Counted from the stretch's first letter, positions 17,510-27,535 are shown. The stretch: 64,000 nt of DNA from an uncultured Lachnospiraceae bacterium (GCA_902779395.1 CACZBK010000009.1:108705-172704), one strand, 5' to 3'. The notes: generated by a model from the letters alone, not told the origin. A program made the numbers and translations.

Positions 17510-18691
17510 TTACTGTAATAACTGCAGTACGGTCTGCGGACGCTCATTTGCCTGCGAGAGCATCGAGGTTCCTGCCTGTACCAGTACCTGCTGTGTGGTA
17601 TACTCCGTCATTTCCTCTGCCATATCCACATCCATTATACGCGAGTAGGAAGCCGTAAGATTCTCAAATGAAATATCTACACTGGCAACATTGTGCTCAA
17701 GTCTGTTTTCATAAGCACCAAGCCTTGACCTGATATCGTTTATATAATCCAGCGCGCCTTTTATGGCATCTATGCCTGCCGATGCTCCCGTAGCATTTTC
17801 ACTTCCGTCCACGGTTGATATATCCAGCTTATCCAGCCCCATGCGATAAAGTGATACGGTAGGGATCTGTACTGCCAGCTCCTGTCCTTCGTTAGCGCCG
17901 ACCTGTATCTTCATGGCTCCTATACCGGTAATATCCATGTTCATGGTACCTATCTCCCGTATAGCTGCTTTCTTCTGAGCCGGGGTAGTCTTTCCTTCAA
18001 GAACCTTATCATTGATGCCTACCACAAGCTTGAAATCCCCGGGGCCCGTAAGGGTCACCTGATCAAGATCATCATTGACAGTTGCGGTGTAGCCGCTGTC
18101 GGAAGGCTTTGCGGGAGCTTCTACGGAAGGAATGGTAAAAGCATCCGGATCCGCGGGATCCTTACCGAAAAGCTTTGAAAAATCCACCTTATAGTCTTTG
18201 CTGGGGGGCACATCCTGGGAATAGAAGTCCACCTGGGCCTGTTCGGGTTTATCTGTATAAGCCTTCATATCAAAACTGCCGTCAAGAAGGGGCATTCCGT
18301 TAAATTCGGTGTCCTTTGAGATACGGGTAAGTTCCTGCTTAAGCTGCTGGACTTCCTGATCCAGAAGCCTTCTGTCATCATCGGTATTGCTTCCGTTCGC
18401 AGACTGTACAGCCAGCTGGTTCATACGCTGAAGGATAGCGGACATCTCCGATAAAGCACCCTCCGCAGTGGATATAACGGAAATACCGTCATTACTGTTT
18501 CTCTTGCCCACATCAAGGCCCTTTATCTGCGAGTCCATACGATGTGCTATAGCCAGACCCGCAGGATTATCCTGGGCTCTGTTTACCTTAAGTCCTGATG
18601 ATAAGCGCTGTAATGACTGACTTAAAAGTGAATCATTCTTGTTAAGCGATTTATTTGTTACTACAGCGGAAGCGTTATAATTTATTCTCAT
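17510..18691 (-). CDS. fliC: Flagellin
   Basis: This 393-residue flagellin has conserved D0/D1 ends and a short variable centre. The N-terminus has MRINYNASAVVTNKSL, LQRLSSGLKVNRAQDNPAGLAIA and GISVISTAEGALSEM. The C-terminus has LGAYENRLEHNVASVDISFEN, SRIMDVDMAEEMTEYT and the terminal LSQANERPQTVLQLLQ. The centre (about 150-290) carries a compact domain rich in Asp, Pro and Thr. The protein is exported by the flagellar system. In the upstream gap a weak sigma-28-like pattern is visible: TAAA (18761-18764), 14 bases, then GCCATGGA. Its similarity is poor. It may be a target of the nonulosonic-acid pathway at 47-55 kb. Confidence 0.95.
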   Translation of the reverse strand: MRINYNASAVVTNKSLNKNDSLLSQSLQRLSSGLKVNRAQDNPAGLAIAHRMDSQIKGLDVGKRNSNDGISVISTAEGALSEMSAILQRMNQLAVQSANGSNTDDDRRLLDQEVQQLKQELTRISKDTEFNGMPLLDGSFDMKAYTDKPEQAQVDFYSQDVPPSKDYKVDFSKLFGKDPADPDAFTIPSVEAPAKPSDSGYTATVNDDLDQVTLTGPGDFKLVVGINDKVLEGKTTPAQKKAAIREIGTMNMDITGIGAMKIQVGANEGQELAVQIPTVSLYRMGLDKLDISTVDGSENATGASAGIDAIKGALDYINDIRSRLGAYENRLEHNVASVDISFENLTASYSRIMDVDMAEEMTEYTTQQVLVQAGTSMLSQANERPQTVLQLLQ

Positions 18692-18761
18692 ATCTACTCC
18701 GTTCCCGGTGATCTCCTTATCTCCGTATCAGTCAGCCGTCCATGGCTTCATTCGTCTCTGT

Positions 18762-21731
18762 TTATGCCTCTCCCATCGTCTTCAGGAATATCTTTGCACT
18801 CCTGTAAAGCACAGAGGTATCAAAACCGTCAATATTATCATCGGATCTTGTGATGCGATTATTAATAGCAAAGTGGGAAGAATATGCAAAATTCATGGCA
18901 TATATGCCTATCTGAGCCTCCGCAAAACGCTGTGATAAACGTTCTTCCATAGCAGCTGCATTGTCCCGGCCTTCCTTGCTGTCGCTTACCACATAGATAT
19001 CGAGCCCTGCTTCAAGCGCGGTAAATTCAGCGTTCAGATTACCCCAGTATGCGCTGCTCAGACTGATATCCACCCTGCCGCGTATGCCTTCTTCATGCTT
19101 TATCTTAACGCTTACCGCAGTCTGCTCACCATTAAGCTCCATGGGGATCTCATAGCTTTCTTCCCTTGCCAGTGCTCTTGCCGTACCAAGCTGCTTCATG
19201 GCTGCGCTTATGGATCTTAAATCGATATTGCCGTCCGCATCAATACTTGCATTGACCAGTGTCTCCATAGCCGCATCCGACATACGGGAATATGCCTCCT
19301 TTGCATCAGATTCCGAATCAAACTTATCAAGTACATCCGAGAAAGCATCCTCTGAAGAAGCCTCCGCTATCCCCTCTGTAAGTTCAAACGGATCGGCAGA
19401 CGGACTTCCTGCACTTCCGGCACTCACCACACGGCCATCAGGCAAAGTATGCTGCCTTTTGCGTTCTGATCCCGAAGCCTTCCTGCAGATGTCAAACAGC
19501 TCTCCCTTATTCTGTCTTAAACCTTTTAAGCCGATCAGATCATCCGCATCCGCCCCAAGGCCGTTCTGTATCAGCTCTTCATATAAGGCAGGGCTCAGAT
19601 CCGCAGCTTCCCTCAATTCCTCTCTGGCCGCTTTATACATGGCTGTCTCTATCTGGCGGGCTATATCATTTTCAACATTGCCCTCTACTCCGCCCAGGGT
19701 ATCATCAACACTTACATCCATTCCGGCACTCTTCCTGCTCCTTACGGCGGTAAGAAGATTTTCAAAACTCAATTCCCTGTCCTGTTTTATCAGGCTGCCG
19801 ATAGCCGCTCCGTCCCTTGAACTTACCTGATGGAGCATGCGGTATACACCTATATAGCTCTCACGCTCATCTGCGGTGATCCTGTTTTTCTGCTCCATTC
19901 TTACAAGGAATTCACTGTAGCTTTCGCTGCCCGCACCGCTGTCGCCTAAATATGCATCCAGCTCCTCCATGCTCATTTTCAGAGGATTCATACCCTCTCT
20001 GATCATCTGAAGCGTATTGGCAGGCGTCATCCTTTCGATGATATCATCTACCATGCTGCCGGCTTCCCTGATACGTTCTATATTTTCCATGCTTATCTCC
20101 ATGCTGTTATATCCCAGGATACGGGTAGCACGGAGGTTTTCCTCACTTGTTTCTATATGGAGCTCCTCAAGCAGGCTTTTTGCATGTACAAAGGCTTTTG
20201 ATATGCTGTCTCCCAGATCTGAGCGGACCTGCGTCTGCATAGTCTCATAACTCATGCCTGCCGCTTCATATTTAAGCCTCAGCGAACTTCCTGCCGCAGA
20301 AAAATTCTCAAGTGATGAAAAGCTTTCCGAAGCATCCTTTAAGAAATCTCCAAGCAGTGATACGGGCATACCGGGTATCTGCCGCAGATCGTCCATCGTC
20401 TGAGCAAATATATCCGAACGCTGCTTTGCAATACCGGCATCATCCGTATTATAACGGCTCTTCAGCATGTCCTGTTCGGCACTCTTCAGCTGATCTACCA
20501 GCTCAGACAGCTCCAGGGTGTCAACATTCACACCGGCCTTCAGCATATGATAGCTTACCTGCACCGTCATGGAAAGACGCACTTCCTCAAGCTGCCTTCT
20601 TGCCGTTACAGCTCTCGCTTCCATACTGACCGATATGCTTATGCTTGTCATTGAAGCACTGACGCGTGACAGATTCCTCAGATTTACAGGCAGATCCTTT
20701 GATATCACCTCATCTACCGCTTCATCCTTTATATCCGCCACTTCGTCGCTGAGCTTTATCGCTTCTTCAAGCATGGTCTTATCCCTGCTGATATCATAAT
20801 CCGCAGGATGCATGCCGTCCGCTAATGCCATTGCCGCCTTCTCGGCCGCTTTGTCCGCACTCATCGGAAGCTTTAACCCGTCCAGCTTCTTCATTAGCAT
20901 AAAGTTCTCTTCAGTAAGAGGAAGTCCCTGCCTGATCATTTCCTCAGCAAGGGCCATATTTTCTTCATTTTTCTCTTCTCCGCTGCGCTCTATCACTTTC
21001 TCCATCTGACCCGAAAGCTGCGAAAGAGAAGCATCATCAGCCGATGCCGTCCTTGTAAGATAGCCTCCTGCCTGCACATAACCCTGTGCACCCGAATGTG
21101 CTGCGCTGCCGCTGTGCTGCGCCTTATACAGGGCATCTGCAGAAGGCTCCGTTCCGTTTTCGACCATGTAGGCTTTAGTGCCGGGATCGAGCGTGCTTAG
21201 GCTTCCCAGCCGTTCCATAAATACGGAAGCTTCTTTTGCATTTTCTTCATTTAACGGTACACCGTTTTTCTCAAAAGCTTTCGATATTTCCCTGGCATAA
21301 GCCTCACTGCCGGTGATCTCCTTAAGCTGTTCATCACTCAGATCATCATTATATCCGGCTATGACCACCCCGCTCTTTGCCATGGTAGCCTTTATCTCAT
21401 CAACTATATTTACGGTATCTTCCGGATCTATCTTCCCCGGATCAAAACCCTCGTCCTGCATCTTTTTATAAGCTTCCGGACTTAAGGTATTTGACATGAG
21501 CACCATCATGTCCTGACGGTTCTTCACATCCGCAGGGCTCCCTGCCTCGATCAGCTGCTCAGCCGTTTTCTTCTTATCTCCGATAATGGAAGTATTGTTA
21601 TTACCTATATCCAGAGTATAGCCGGGAAATGCTTTCCCGTTTTCCGTTCTTTTGGGATCCGCAAGCTCACGCGGCTGCGCGGAAGAGGTTCTTGGCGATT
21701 CATCGGGGATATTGTTAAACTGTACGTTCAT
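18762..21731 (-). CDS. Large helical flagellar-locus protein (DUF6240-like)
   Basis: A 989-residue, mostly alpha-helical protein encoded just upstream of flagellin. The start at 21731 (MNVQFNNIPDESPRTS) is chosen because AAGGAG precedes it; longer starts would run through the glgB terminator. The N-terminal region has the pattern AEQLIEAGSPADVKNRQDMM and LSPEAYKKMQDEGFDP that I associate with the DUF6240 family of flagellate Lachnospiraceae. Short helical repeats such as NGVPLNEENAKEA and MIRQGLPLTEENFMLMKKL recur along the first 350 residues. The C-terminal part (about 880-960) resembles the C-terminal domain of flagellar hook-length control proteins, with VSVKIKHEEG...GRVDISLSS and GLDIYVVSDSKEG. 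Role unproven; a flagellar assembly or length-control function is inferred from position and tail. Confidence 0.65.
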   Translation of the reverse strand: MNVQFNNIPDESPRTSSAQPRELADPKRTENGKAFPGYTLDIGNNNTSIIGDKKKTAEQLIEAGSPADVKNRQDMMVLMSNTLSPEAYKKMQDEGFDPGKIDPEDTVNIVDEIKATMAKSGVVIAGYNDDLSDEQLKEITGSEAYAREISKAFEKNGVPLNEENAKEASVFMERLGSLSTLDPGTKAYMVENGTEPSADALYKAQHSGSAAHSGAQGYVQAGGYLTRTASADDASLSQLSGQMEKVIERSGEEKNEENMALAEEMIRQGLPLTEENFMLMKKLDGLKLPMSADKAAEKAAMALADGMHPADYDISRDKTMLEEAIKLSDEVADIKDEAVDEVISKDLPVNLRNLSRVSASMTSISISVSMEARAVTARRQLEEVRLSMTVQVSYHMLKAGVNVDTLELSELVDQLKSAEQDMLKSRYNTDDAGIAKQRSDIFAQTMDDLRQIPGMPVSLLGDFLKDASESFSSLENFSAAGSSLRLKYEAAGMSYETMQTQVRSDLGDSISKAFVHAKSLLEELHIETSEENLRATRILGYNSMEISMENIERIREAGSMVDDIIERMTPANTLQMIREGMNPLKMSMEELDAYLGDSGAGSESYSEFLVRMEQKNRITADERESYIGVYRMLHQVSSRDGAAIGSLIKQDRELSFENLLTAVRSRKSAGMDVSVDDTLGGVEGNVENDIARQIETAMYKAAREELREAADLSPALYEELIQNGLGADADDLIGLKGLRQNKGELFDICRKASGSERKRQHTLPDGRVVSAGSAGSPSADPFELTEGIAEASSEDAFSDVLDKFDSESDAKEAYSRMSDAAMETLVNASIDADGNIDLRSISAAMKQLGTARALAREESYEIPMELNGEQTAVSVKIKHEEGIRGRVDISLSSAYWGNLNAEFTALEAGLDIYVVSDSKEGRDNAAAMEERLSQRFAEAQIGIYAMNFAYSSHFAINNRITRSDDNIDGFDTSVLYRSAKIFLKTMGEA

Positions 21732-21757
21732 AGATCGATTCTCCTTATACAGACACA

Positions 21758-21788
21758 AAAAGTCAGATGCGAAACACATCTGACTTTT
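21758..21788 (-). terminator. Intrinsic terminator after glgB
   Basis: Minus-strand AAAAGTCAGATG and CATCTGACTTTTT form a perfect stem around a seven-base loop and end in a T-run. It lies 25 bases after the glgB stop and just before the RBS of the flagellar-locus gene. Confidence 0.88.
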
Positions 21789-21813
21789 ATTTCGGCATAA
21801 CCGGTCAAACTCT

Positions 21814-23757
21814 TTAATATGAGAATGAATATACTGCTGCTCCGTAAGGAGGAAGGTTGAATTTGATGGCATACTGACGGCCGTCGCATTCAAATTCCTG
21901 TGCTTTTATCTCGGCAGGGAGCTCTCCTCCGTTACCCGCAAAACGCTTTTCATCCGAATTAAGGACCAGCTTGTACTTGCCCTTTTTAGGTACACCCACC
22001 GCATAGTCATCAAGAGCTATGGGCGTCATATTCAGCACAAATACCATGTTATTCTTGCCGTCACGGCTCTTACGGATAAAACTGTACGTGCTGCGATAGG
22101 AATCATTGGCATTGATCCACTCAAAGCCGTCCCAGGAATCATCGAGCTCGTAGAGACAGCGGTTATCCCTGTATATCTTCAGCAGCTCCTTAACATATTC
22201 GAGCATACCCTTGTTAAGATCCTCTCCCAGAAGAAACCAGTCAAGCTCACGTTCCTCACTCCATTCACGCTCCTGTGCAAATTCCTGGCCCATGAACAGG
22301 AGCTTCTTTCCTGAATGCCCGAACATAAATGCATATCCGACACGAAGATTGGCATATTTATCAACCTTGTATCCCGGCATCTTATTTACCATGGAACACT
22401 TAAGATGAACCACTTCATCATGTGACAGAGGCATTATATACTTCTCCGCACAGTTATAGCTCATAGCGAAGGTCATCTTATTATGATTATCCTTGCGGAA
22501 ATAAGGATCCAGTTTCATGTAATCACAGAAATCATGCATCCAGCCCATATTCCACTTAAAAGTAAAGCCAAGGCCGTCATCTTCGGGACGCGCGGTCACC
22601 TTAGGCCATGCTGTGGATTCTTCCGCTATTGTCATCACGCCGTTGTTGAGGCCCCTGATAACGGAATTGAGATGCTTAAAGAACTCTATGGCATCAAGAT
22701 TTTCATTTCCGCCATATTTATTCGCAACCCACTGTCCGTCACGTTTTCCGTAATCCAGATACAGCATGGACGCCACAGCATCAACACGCAGTCCGTCCAC
22801 ATGGAACTCTCTTATCCAGTACAGAGCATTCGCGATAAGGAAATTCCTTATCTCAGTCTTGGCATAATTGAATATCTTGGTACCCCAGTCGGGATGCTCG
22901 CCCAGTCTGGTATCAGGATGTTCATACAGGGGTTCCCCGTCAAAATCAGCAAGTCCGAAGGCATCTCTGGGGAAGTGAGCAGGCACCCAGTCAAGGATGA
23001 CGCCTATTCCCGCATTATGCAGTTTATTTACAAGATAGGCAAAATCCTCCGGCGTACCGTAACGTGATGTGGGGGCATAATAACCTGTTACCTGATATCC
23101 CCACGATCCGTCAAAAGGATGCTCCGCTATACCCATCAGTTCCACATGGGTATACTTTACATCTTTAAGATAATCCGCTAAACGGTCGGCAAATTCACGA
23201 TAATTATAAAAACCGTCCTTTGTCCCGTCGGGATGCTTCATCCACGAACCTATGTGACATTCGTAAATGGCTACGGGCTCCTGGAAGTAATTCTTCTGTG
23301 CCCGCTCCGAGAGCCATTTCTCATCCGACCATCTGATCTTTCTGATATCGTATATAACAGATGCCGTACCGGGCCGGAGCTCCGCATAATTGGCGTATGG
23401 ATCTGCTTTATAAATACCCTCTCCGCTCCGGGTGGTGATAAAGAACTTATACAGCTCTCCTTCCCCTACATCCGGGATAAAGCAGGTATAGATGCCACCC
23501 TCTCCCAGGCGTGTCATCGCATGCGCATTCACATCCCAGTTATTGAAGGTACCCACCACATGCACTTCCGTTGCATGCGGTGCCCAGACAGCAAAAAAGA
23601 CGCCCTTCTTCCCGTTCTTCGTACAGGGATGAGCGCCCAGCTTCTTATAGATATCATAATGTGAACCCTGACCGAATACATACTGGTCAGCCTCGGAGAT
23701 GAATACTTCCTCCTCCTGCAGGGAATGAACTGCCTTTTCCTGCTTCTTTGGTGCCAT
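21814..23757 (-). CDS. glgB: 1,4-alpha-glucan branching enzyme GlgB
   Basis: GlgB creates alpha-1,6 branches in glycogen. The start at 23757 (MAPKKQEKAVHSL, 647 residues) has GGAGGG eight bases upstream; longer starts run into an upstream terminator. An N-terminal CBM48 domain contains VFFAVWAPHATEVHVVGTFNNWD. The GH13 barrel has DWVPAHFP, the nucleophile region VDGLRVDAVASMLYLDYG, the acid/base glutamate in TIAEESTAWP, and LPLSHDEVVHLK. The C-terminal all-beta domain ends with PPYGAAVYSFSY. No other glycogen gene is nearby, so it is transcribed alone between two terminators. Confidence 0.95.
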   Translation of the reverse strand: MAPKKQEKAVHSLQEEEVFISEADQYVFGQGSHYDIYKKLGAHPCTKNGKKGVFFAVWAPHATEVHVVGTFNNWDVNAHAMTRLGEGGIYTCFIPDVGEGELYKFFITTRSGEGIYKADPYANYAELRPGTASVIYDIRKIRWSDEKWLSERAQKNYFQEPVAIYECHIGSWMKHPDGTKDGFYNYREFADRLADYLKDVKYTHVELMGIAEHPFDGSWGYQVTGYYAPTSRYGTPEDFAYLVNKLHNAGIGVILDWVPAHFPRDAFGLADFDGEPLYEHPDTRLGEHPDWGTKIFNYAKTEIRNFLIANALYWIREFHVDGLRVDAVASMLYLDYGKRDGQWVANKYGGNENLDAIEFFKHLNSVIRGLNNGVMTIAEESTAWPKVTARPEDDGLGFTFKWNMGWMHDFCDYMKLDPYFRKDNHNKMTFAMSYNCAEKYIMPLSHDEVVHLKCSMVNKMPGYKVDKYANLRVGYAFMFGHSGKKLLFMGQEFAQEREWSEERELDWFLLGEDLNKGMLEYVKELLKIYRDNRCLYELDDSWDGFEWINANDSYRSTYSFIRKSRDGKNNMVFVLNMTPIALDDYAVGVPKKGKYKLVLNSDEKRFAGNGGELPAEIKAQEFECDGRQYAIKFNLPPYGAAVYSFSY

Positions 23758-23786
23758 AATGTAACCCTCCATAGTCTGATTATAGT

Positions 23787-23811
23787 AAAACCCCGGGAAT
23801 CCCTCCCGAGG
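23787..23811 (-). terminator. Intrinsic terminator after the TPR/acidic-repeat gene
   Basis: Minus-strand CCTCGGGA and TCCCGGGG pair (one G-U) around GGGAT and are followed by TTTT. It sits 37 bases after the stop codon of the large gene and before the glgB RBS. Confidence 0.8.
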
Positions 23812-23847
23812 TCTTATTTTACCACATATCACACTAAAAAGGAAGTA

Positions 23848-26800
23848 TTACTTGCCTATGAAATCCTTTTCCCGAAGTATTATCATATCCTCATAATCAT
23901 AGCGTTTTCCGCTCAATACCTGGAAATATGCCGCAATACGTTTTCTTTTGGAATGCTCTATGGCTTCATCCACTATATCTTCCACTTCCATTGTGGTCAC
24001 GTTATGTTCGCCTATCTGCAGCTCGCTTATACGCTGATGAAGGGCTAAAACTCCTCTCTCTTCATCTATCTTATATTCCCTGGAATAAGCGTATTTCTTT
24101 GCGTATTCCACTAAAGCGTTATTGTTCATGGGTGCTATATCGATGCGGGCATTAAAATATCCCGTTATCATCTCATACTCTTCAAGCATCTTATCCATGC
24201 CTTTTTTCTTATCGATCATCACCACGAAGATCCCTTCCGTCATACTCTCCAGGGTCTTAGCGATGGTCTCTAAGGTTTCCTTTTTCATATCCGAAGCATG
24301 ATCGATCAGAAGGGCACCGTTAGACAGCTGATTCAGCATCTGGGGTATATCCCTGTGATTCATCTTATTACCGCTGATCTTTGCTATACGTGTGGATACA
24401 AAATTTGCATCTATCATCTGTATCTCTTTGATGAGATTCTTGCCCAGTTTAAGAGAAGCTTCCTCATTATCGCCTGTGATTATGACATTTCCTACATAAG
24501 ATGCAAGACTCACCTTATCGATAGCCTCCACAAGCTGCGTGCGCATTTTCCTGGAATAAAGGAAATCGGCAAAGAGCTTCTGCTCGTCACCGCTAAGCTC
24601 ATTCTCTTCCTCAGGCGTAAACTCATCGTTCATCTCATCAACGGTTTCATGGCCCACGCGGTCCGCATCGGCTTCAAGTGCACCGGATATCTCCTGTATC
24701 TGTGCAGTATTCATCCCGCTGCCCCAGTTACCGTCATCGGAAGCCTTATCCGCCCCGGCGGCTGCTTCATCTGCTATATCCGTCTCCCCGTTTTCTTCTG
24801 CTGAAGGCATCTCTTCACCGGACGGCTGTTCCTCTCCGTTCACGTCCTGACCGGGCTCTTCATCCTCAGACAGCTCACCATCGGTACTTTCCTCCGCATA
24901 TCCGCTCTCTTCATATGCGTCTTCCCCGTATTCTCCGTCGGCATACTCTTCGTCGGCGTACTCTCCTTCTGCATACTCACCGTCTTCATAGCACCCGTCA
25001 TCTTCGTAGTATTCACCGTCCTCATAGTATTCGCAGCCGGCCTCATAATATCCGCCGTCTTCGCTGTATCCGCCTTCCTCGTAATACCCGTCGTCTTCGT
25101 AGTATTCGCCTTCCTCATAATATTCACCGTCGGCATATTCACCTTCCTGATACCCGCCTTCGGGATATTCATCTTCTTCATACTGCTCCTGTGCATAGCC
25201 TTCATCTTCGGGCTGTTGTGCTTCAGGCACGGAATTTTCAGGCTGTTCTTCCGGGTTTGAGTTATCTGCCGGCTGTTCCTTTTCGCTCTCGTCTTTTGCG
25301 GATCCTTCTATTTTTTCTTCGATCTCATCGGAGGCCATGACCGCCGTGGCCGTGATCTCCCTCATGATACCGTAATCCTTTGTATCCGCAAGCTCACCGG
25401 CCCCCGCTACAGCCGCATCTACAAGACCGGTAGTACTCTTCTTATCCGCCTCTACAGCTTCGTTAACCTCATCCCAGATAGAACGTCCGGATACAGCCTC
25501 TCCCATAATGTCCACTTCGCCTGCTGCCGGCTCATCCGCAAGCACTCCGTCAGACACTCCTTCAGCCGCTGCGGGATCTTCACTTATCTCTTCTATCGTA
25601 CGAAGCTCGATATCATCGGCCTGATACTTATCCGCAAAAATCTTCTGTTCACGTTCAAGTTCCTGTATAAGACCGTTTCTGCTCTTTTCCTCATAATCTT
25701 TATAAATGGGACCGGTACGCTCTAAAATACTGCGATGCAGCTCTTCATCCTGCTGGGCCAGCTTGCGTCTTTTGGTCTTTTCCCACTCGGAAAGATAATC
25801 ATTGATATGGATCTGTCCGGTTATCTGTTTTTCGACCGGACTGCTTGCAGGTACCGCAAGTCCGAGCTGTCCGTCATCACCAAGATAAAACATACCGTCC
25901 ATAGCCGGTCTGCCGGATCTGACAGTCCTTCTTTCCACATCATTGCCCATATACTGCGAACGCTGTGCACGCTCCCGTTCCTCTTCCAGCATAACCTCGC
26001 GCGCTTTGCTTAATACACTCTCATAGGCCGGATTAGTATTGGACGGAAGATTGTCTATCACGATATCATCCGTACGGTCTTCAAAGAATATCTCATCATC
26101 TCCGGTATTGATACTGCCGGTATTGAACACCTTTCCCCTTTTTTCCTTATTTACGGAATTCACCGTATTTACTGCAGGCGGGATCTCTTCCGGTCTGAAA
26201 TATATGGTCTGATCCTCCACACCTTCGGGTTCGGATGCCAGTTCGCCGGGAACCGATTCAAAAGGATCCGGCTCCGCCTCCCCATATCCTTCGGAGTAAC
26301 CGTTCCCGTTTCCGCCGTCCGTATATTCTTCTGCGGCAGGTTCCTCTTCATATCCTTCTTCACTGTATCCCTCAGCGTAGCCATCCTCGGGATAATATTC
26401 GCCGTCCCCGTAGCTTTCTTCGGGATAATCGCCTTCATAACCTTCTTCCGGATAAGCTTCTTCATATGTCTCCCCGGAATAGTCTCCCTCATAGCTTTCT
26501 TCAGGATATTCCTCTTCATATCCTTCGCTGTTTTCCTCAGGATAATGTTCCGATCCGGCATATGCCATCTGTCTTTCCAGTTCACCGGTAGACATATAAT
26601 CATCTTCCATCATCGGCTTCATATCCCTGCCGCCGGAACGCGTATCACTGCCTGATGCGTTCTCCACGCCCATCAGTTCTCTCATGCTCTCCGCAAGGGT
26701 TTTCTGCAGATTGATCGTGTTGAACTTGCTCATATCTATGGTCTTTACATGAAAATCCACATCGCTCATCTCTGGATGCAGATCCGGATCTGCCTTTTCA

Positions 26801-27456
26801 GCTGTGTACTCGTCACTCTCTACCGCTTCTATCTCATCCGCGATATCTTCCCTGCGGTCATATATAGCCTGCTGCTCGGGCTTAAGTCTGGCATGAAGCA
26901 TCTTAAGTTCAAGAGTCTTTATAACAAAGGGGCCTTCCTTGAACCAGTTGAGCAGATCATCACAGGTCTCAACGCACTTTGTGCCCAGCCCCATCCTGTG
27001 GTACAGATATGCCAGCTGGTATACCCACTCCTCCCGGTAATCCTTTCTGGTAAACTCCTCCAGAAGCTGTATCTGATCCTCTATGGATGCTCCTTCAAGC
27101 TCCTGGAATTTATACTGTAATATATACACTCCCGGATCATGAGGAGCCATTCTCTTATATAATGCAAGGAATTCAAGGGCCTTTACATGATTGCCCAGGA
27201 TTATATAAAGCTCACACAGACTGTATACGATATCCCGGTTCTTCGGATTATGATCATATGCCATTAGCATGATCTCAAGAGCATCATCATAACGGCGGTT
27301 CAGCTGATAAAGCTCGCTTATCTTCATGAGCATGCTGAAGCTGCGTACCTTTCTCCAGTCTATCCTGTCAGCGATACCTGCTGCATCCTGAAACTGCTCA
27401 TTTGCGGTAAGCGTCATTATTTCTTCCGAAAGCAACTTGTATTCCTGTTTATTCAC
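23848..27456 (-). CDS. Giant TPR / acidic Tyr-Glu repeat / AAA-like protein
   Basis: A cytoplasmic-looking protein of about 1202 residues. I set the start at the GTG at 27456 (MNKQEYKLLSEE), because GGAGG lies five bases upstream and inside the longer frame. Residues 1-200 form TPR-like helices (RRYDDALEIMLMAYDHNPKN, NHVKALEFLALYKRMAPHDP). Residues about 300-395 and 755-870 are extreme low-complexity blocks of E, Y, G, D and P (for example EEGEYYEDDGYYEEGGYSED). The C-terminal 250 residues resemble the AAA domain of CbxX/SpoVK-like ATPases: VGNVIITGDNEEASLKLGKN, NGALLIDHASDM, GIFVVMIDKKKGMDKML. However, the Walker A lacks the GKT/S signature. It is monocistronic, with a promoter upstream and a terminator downstream. 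Function unknown. Confidence 0.8.
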   Translation of the reverse strand: MNKQEYKLLSEEIMTLTANEQFQDAAGIADRIDWRKVRSFSMLMKISELYQLNRRYDDALEIMLMAYDHNPKNRDIVYSLCELYIILGNHVKALEFLALYKRMAPHDPGVYILQYKFQELEGASIEDQIQLLEEFTRKDYREEWVYQLAYLYHRMGLGTKCVETCDDLLNWFKEGPFVIKTLELKMLHARLKPEQQAIYDRREDIADEIEAVESDEYTAEKADPDLHPEMSDVDFHVKTIDMSKFNTINLQKTLAESMRELMGVENASGSDTRSGGRDMKPMMEDDYMSTGELERQMAYAGSEHYPEENSEGYEEEYPEESYEGDYSGETYEEAYPEEGYEGDYPEESYGDGEYYPEDGYAEGYSEEGYEEEPAAEEYTDGGNGNGYSEGYGEAEPDPFESVPGELASEPEGVEDQTIYFRPEEIPPAVNTVNSVNKEKRGKVFNTGSINTGDDEIFFEDRTDDIVIDNLPSNTNPAYESVLSKAREVMLEEERERAQRSQYMGNDVERRTVRSGRPAMDGMFYLGDDGQLGLAVPASSPVEKQITGQIHINDYLSEWEKTKRRKLAQQDEELHRSILERTGPIYKDYEEKSRNGLIQELEREQKIFADKYQADDIELRTIEEISEDPAAAEGVSDGVLADEPAAGEVDIMGEAVSGRSIWDEVNEAVEADKKSTTGLVDAAVAGAGELADTKDYGIMREITATAVMASDEIEEKIEGSAKDESEKEQPADNSNPEEQPENSVPEAQQPEDEGYAQEQYEEDEYPEGGYQEGEYADGEYYEEGEYYEDDGYYEEGGYSEDGGYYEAGCEYYEDGEYYEDDGCYEDGEYAEGEYADEEYADGEYGEDAYEESGYAEESTDGELSEDEEPGQDVNGEEQPSGEEMPSAEENGETDIADEAAAGADKASDDGNWGSGMNTAQIQEISGALEADADRVGHETVDEMNDEFTPEEENELSGDEQKLFADFLYSRKMRTQLVEAIDKVSLASYVGNVIITGDNEEASLKLGKNLIKEIQMIDANFVSTRIAKISGNKMNHRDIPQMLNQLSNGALLIDHASDMKKETLETIAKTLESMTEGIFVVMIDKKKGMDKMLEEYEMITGYFNARIDIAPMNNNALVEYAKKYAYSREYKIDEERGVLALHQRISELQIGEHNVTTMEVEDIVDEAIEHSKRKRIAAYFQVLSGKRYDYEDMIILREKDFIGK
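24870..25200 (-). repeat. In-gene acidic low-complexity repeat (Glu/Tyr/Asp/Gly)
   Basis: The coding strand reiterates GAA/GAG-TAT/TAC-GAC/GAT codons so that units such as YYEDGEY and YADGEY recur about every 6-12 residues. A second, shorter block of the same type lies at about 26305-26550. The units are degenerate, so this is a protein-level repeat rather than an exact DNA tandem array. Length variation between strains would be expected. Confidence 0.8.
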
Positions 27457-27535
27457 TTCAACCTCCAAACACGTTAAGGCCTTAACGGCCGATTCTTTAG
27501 TGTTAACTCTTTATGTAAACCACTATATCTTGATG

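Noticed and set aside
18739-18764. Sigma-28 promoter for flagellin
   Set aside because: TAAA-N14-GCCATGGA resembles the consensus too weakly to list as a feature; it is only mentioned under flagellin.
24870-25200. Possible CRISPR-like or tandem DNA repeat
   Set aside because: Units are irregular, 18-36 bases, without constant repeats or unique spacers, and they keep the reading frame of the acidic protein. No CRISPR array or cas gene is present in the window.
24678-25340. A 220-codon plus-strand ORF rich in Arg, His and Leu
   Set aside because: It is the antisense of the acidic Glu/Tyr repeat; its composition is the direct result of the codon pattern on the other strand and it has no RBS.
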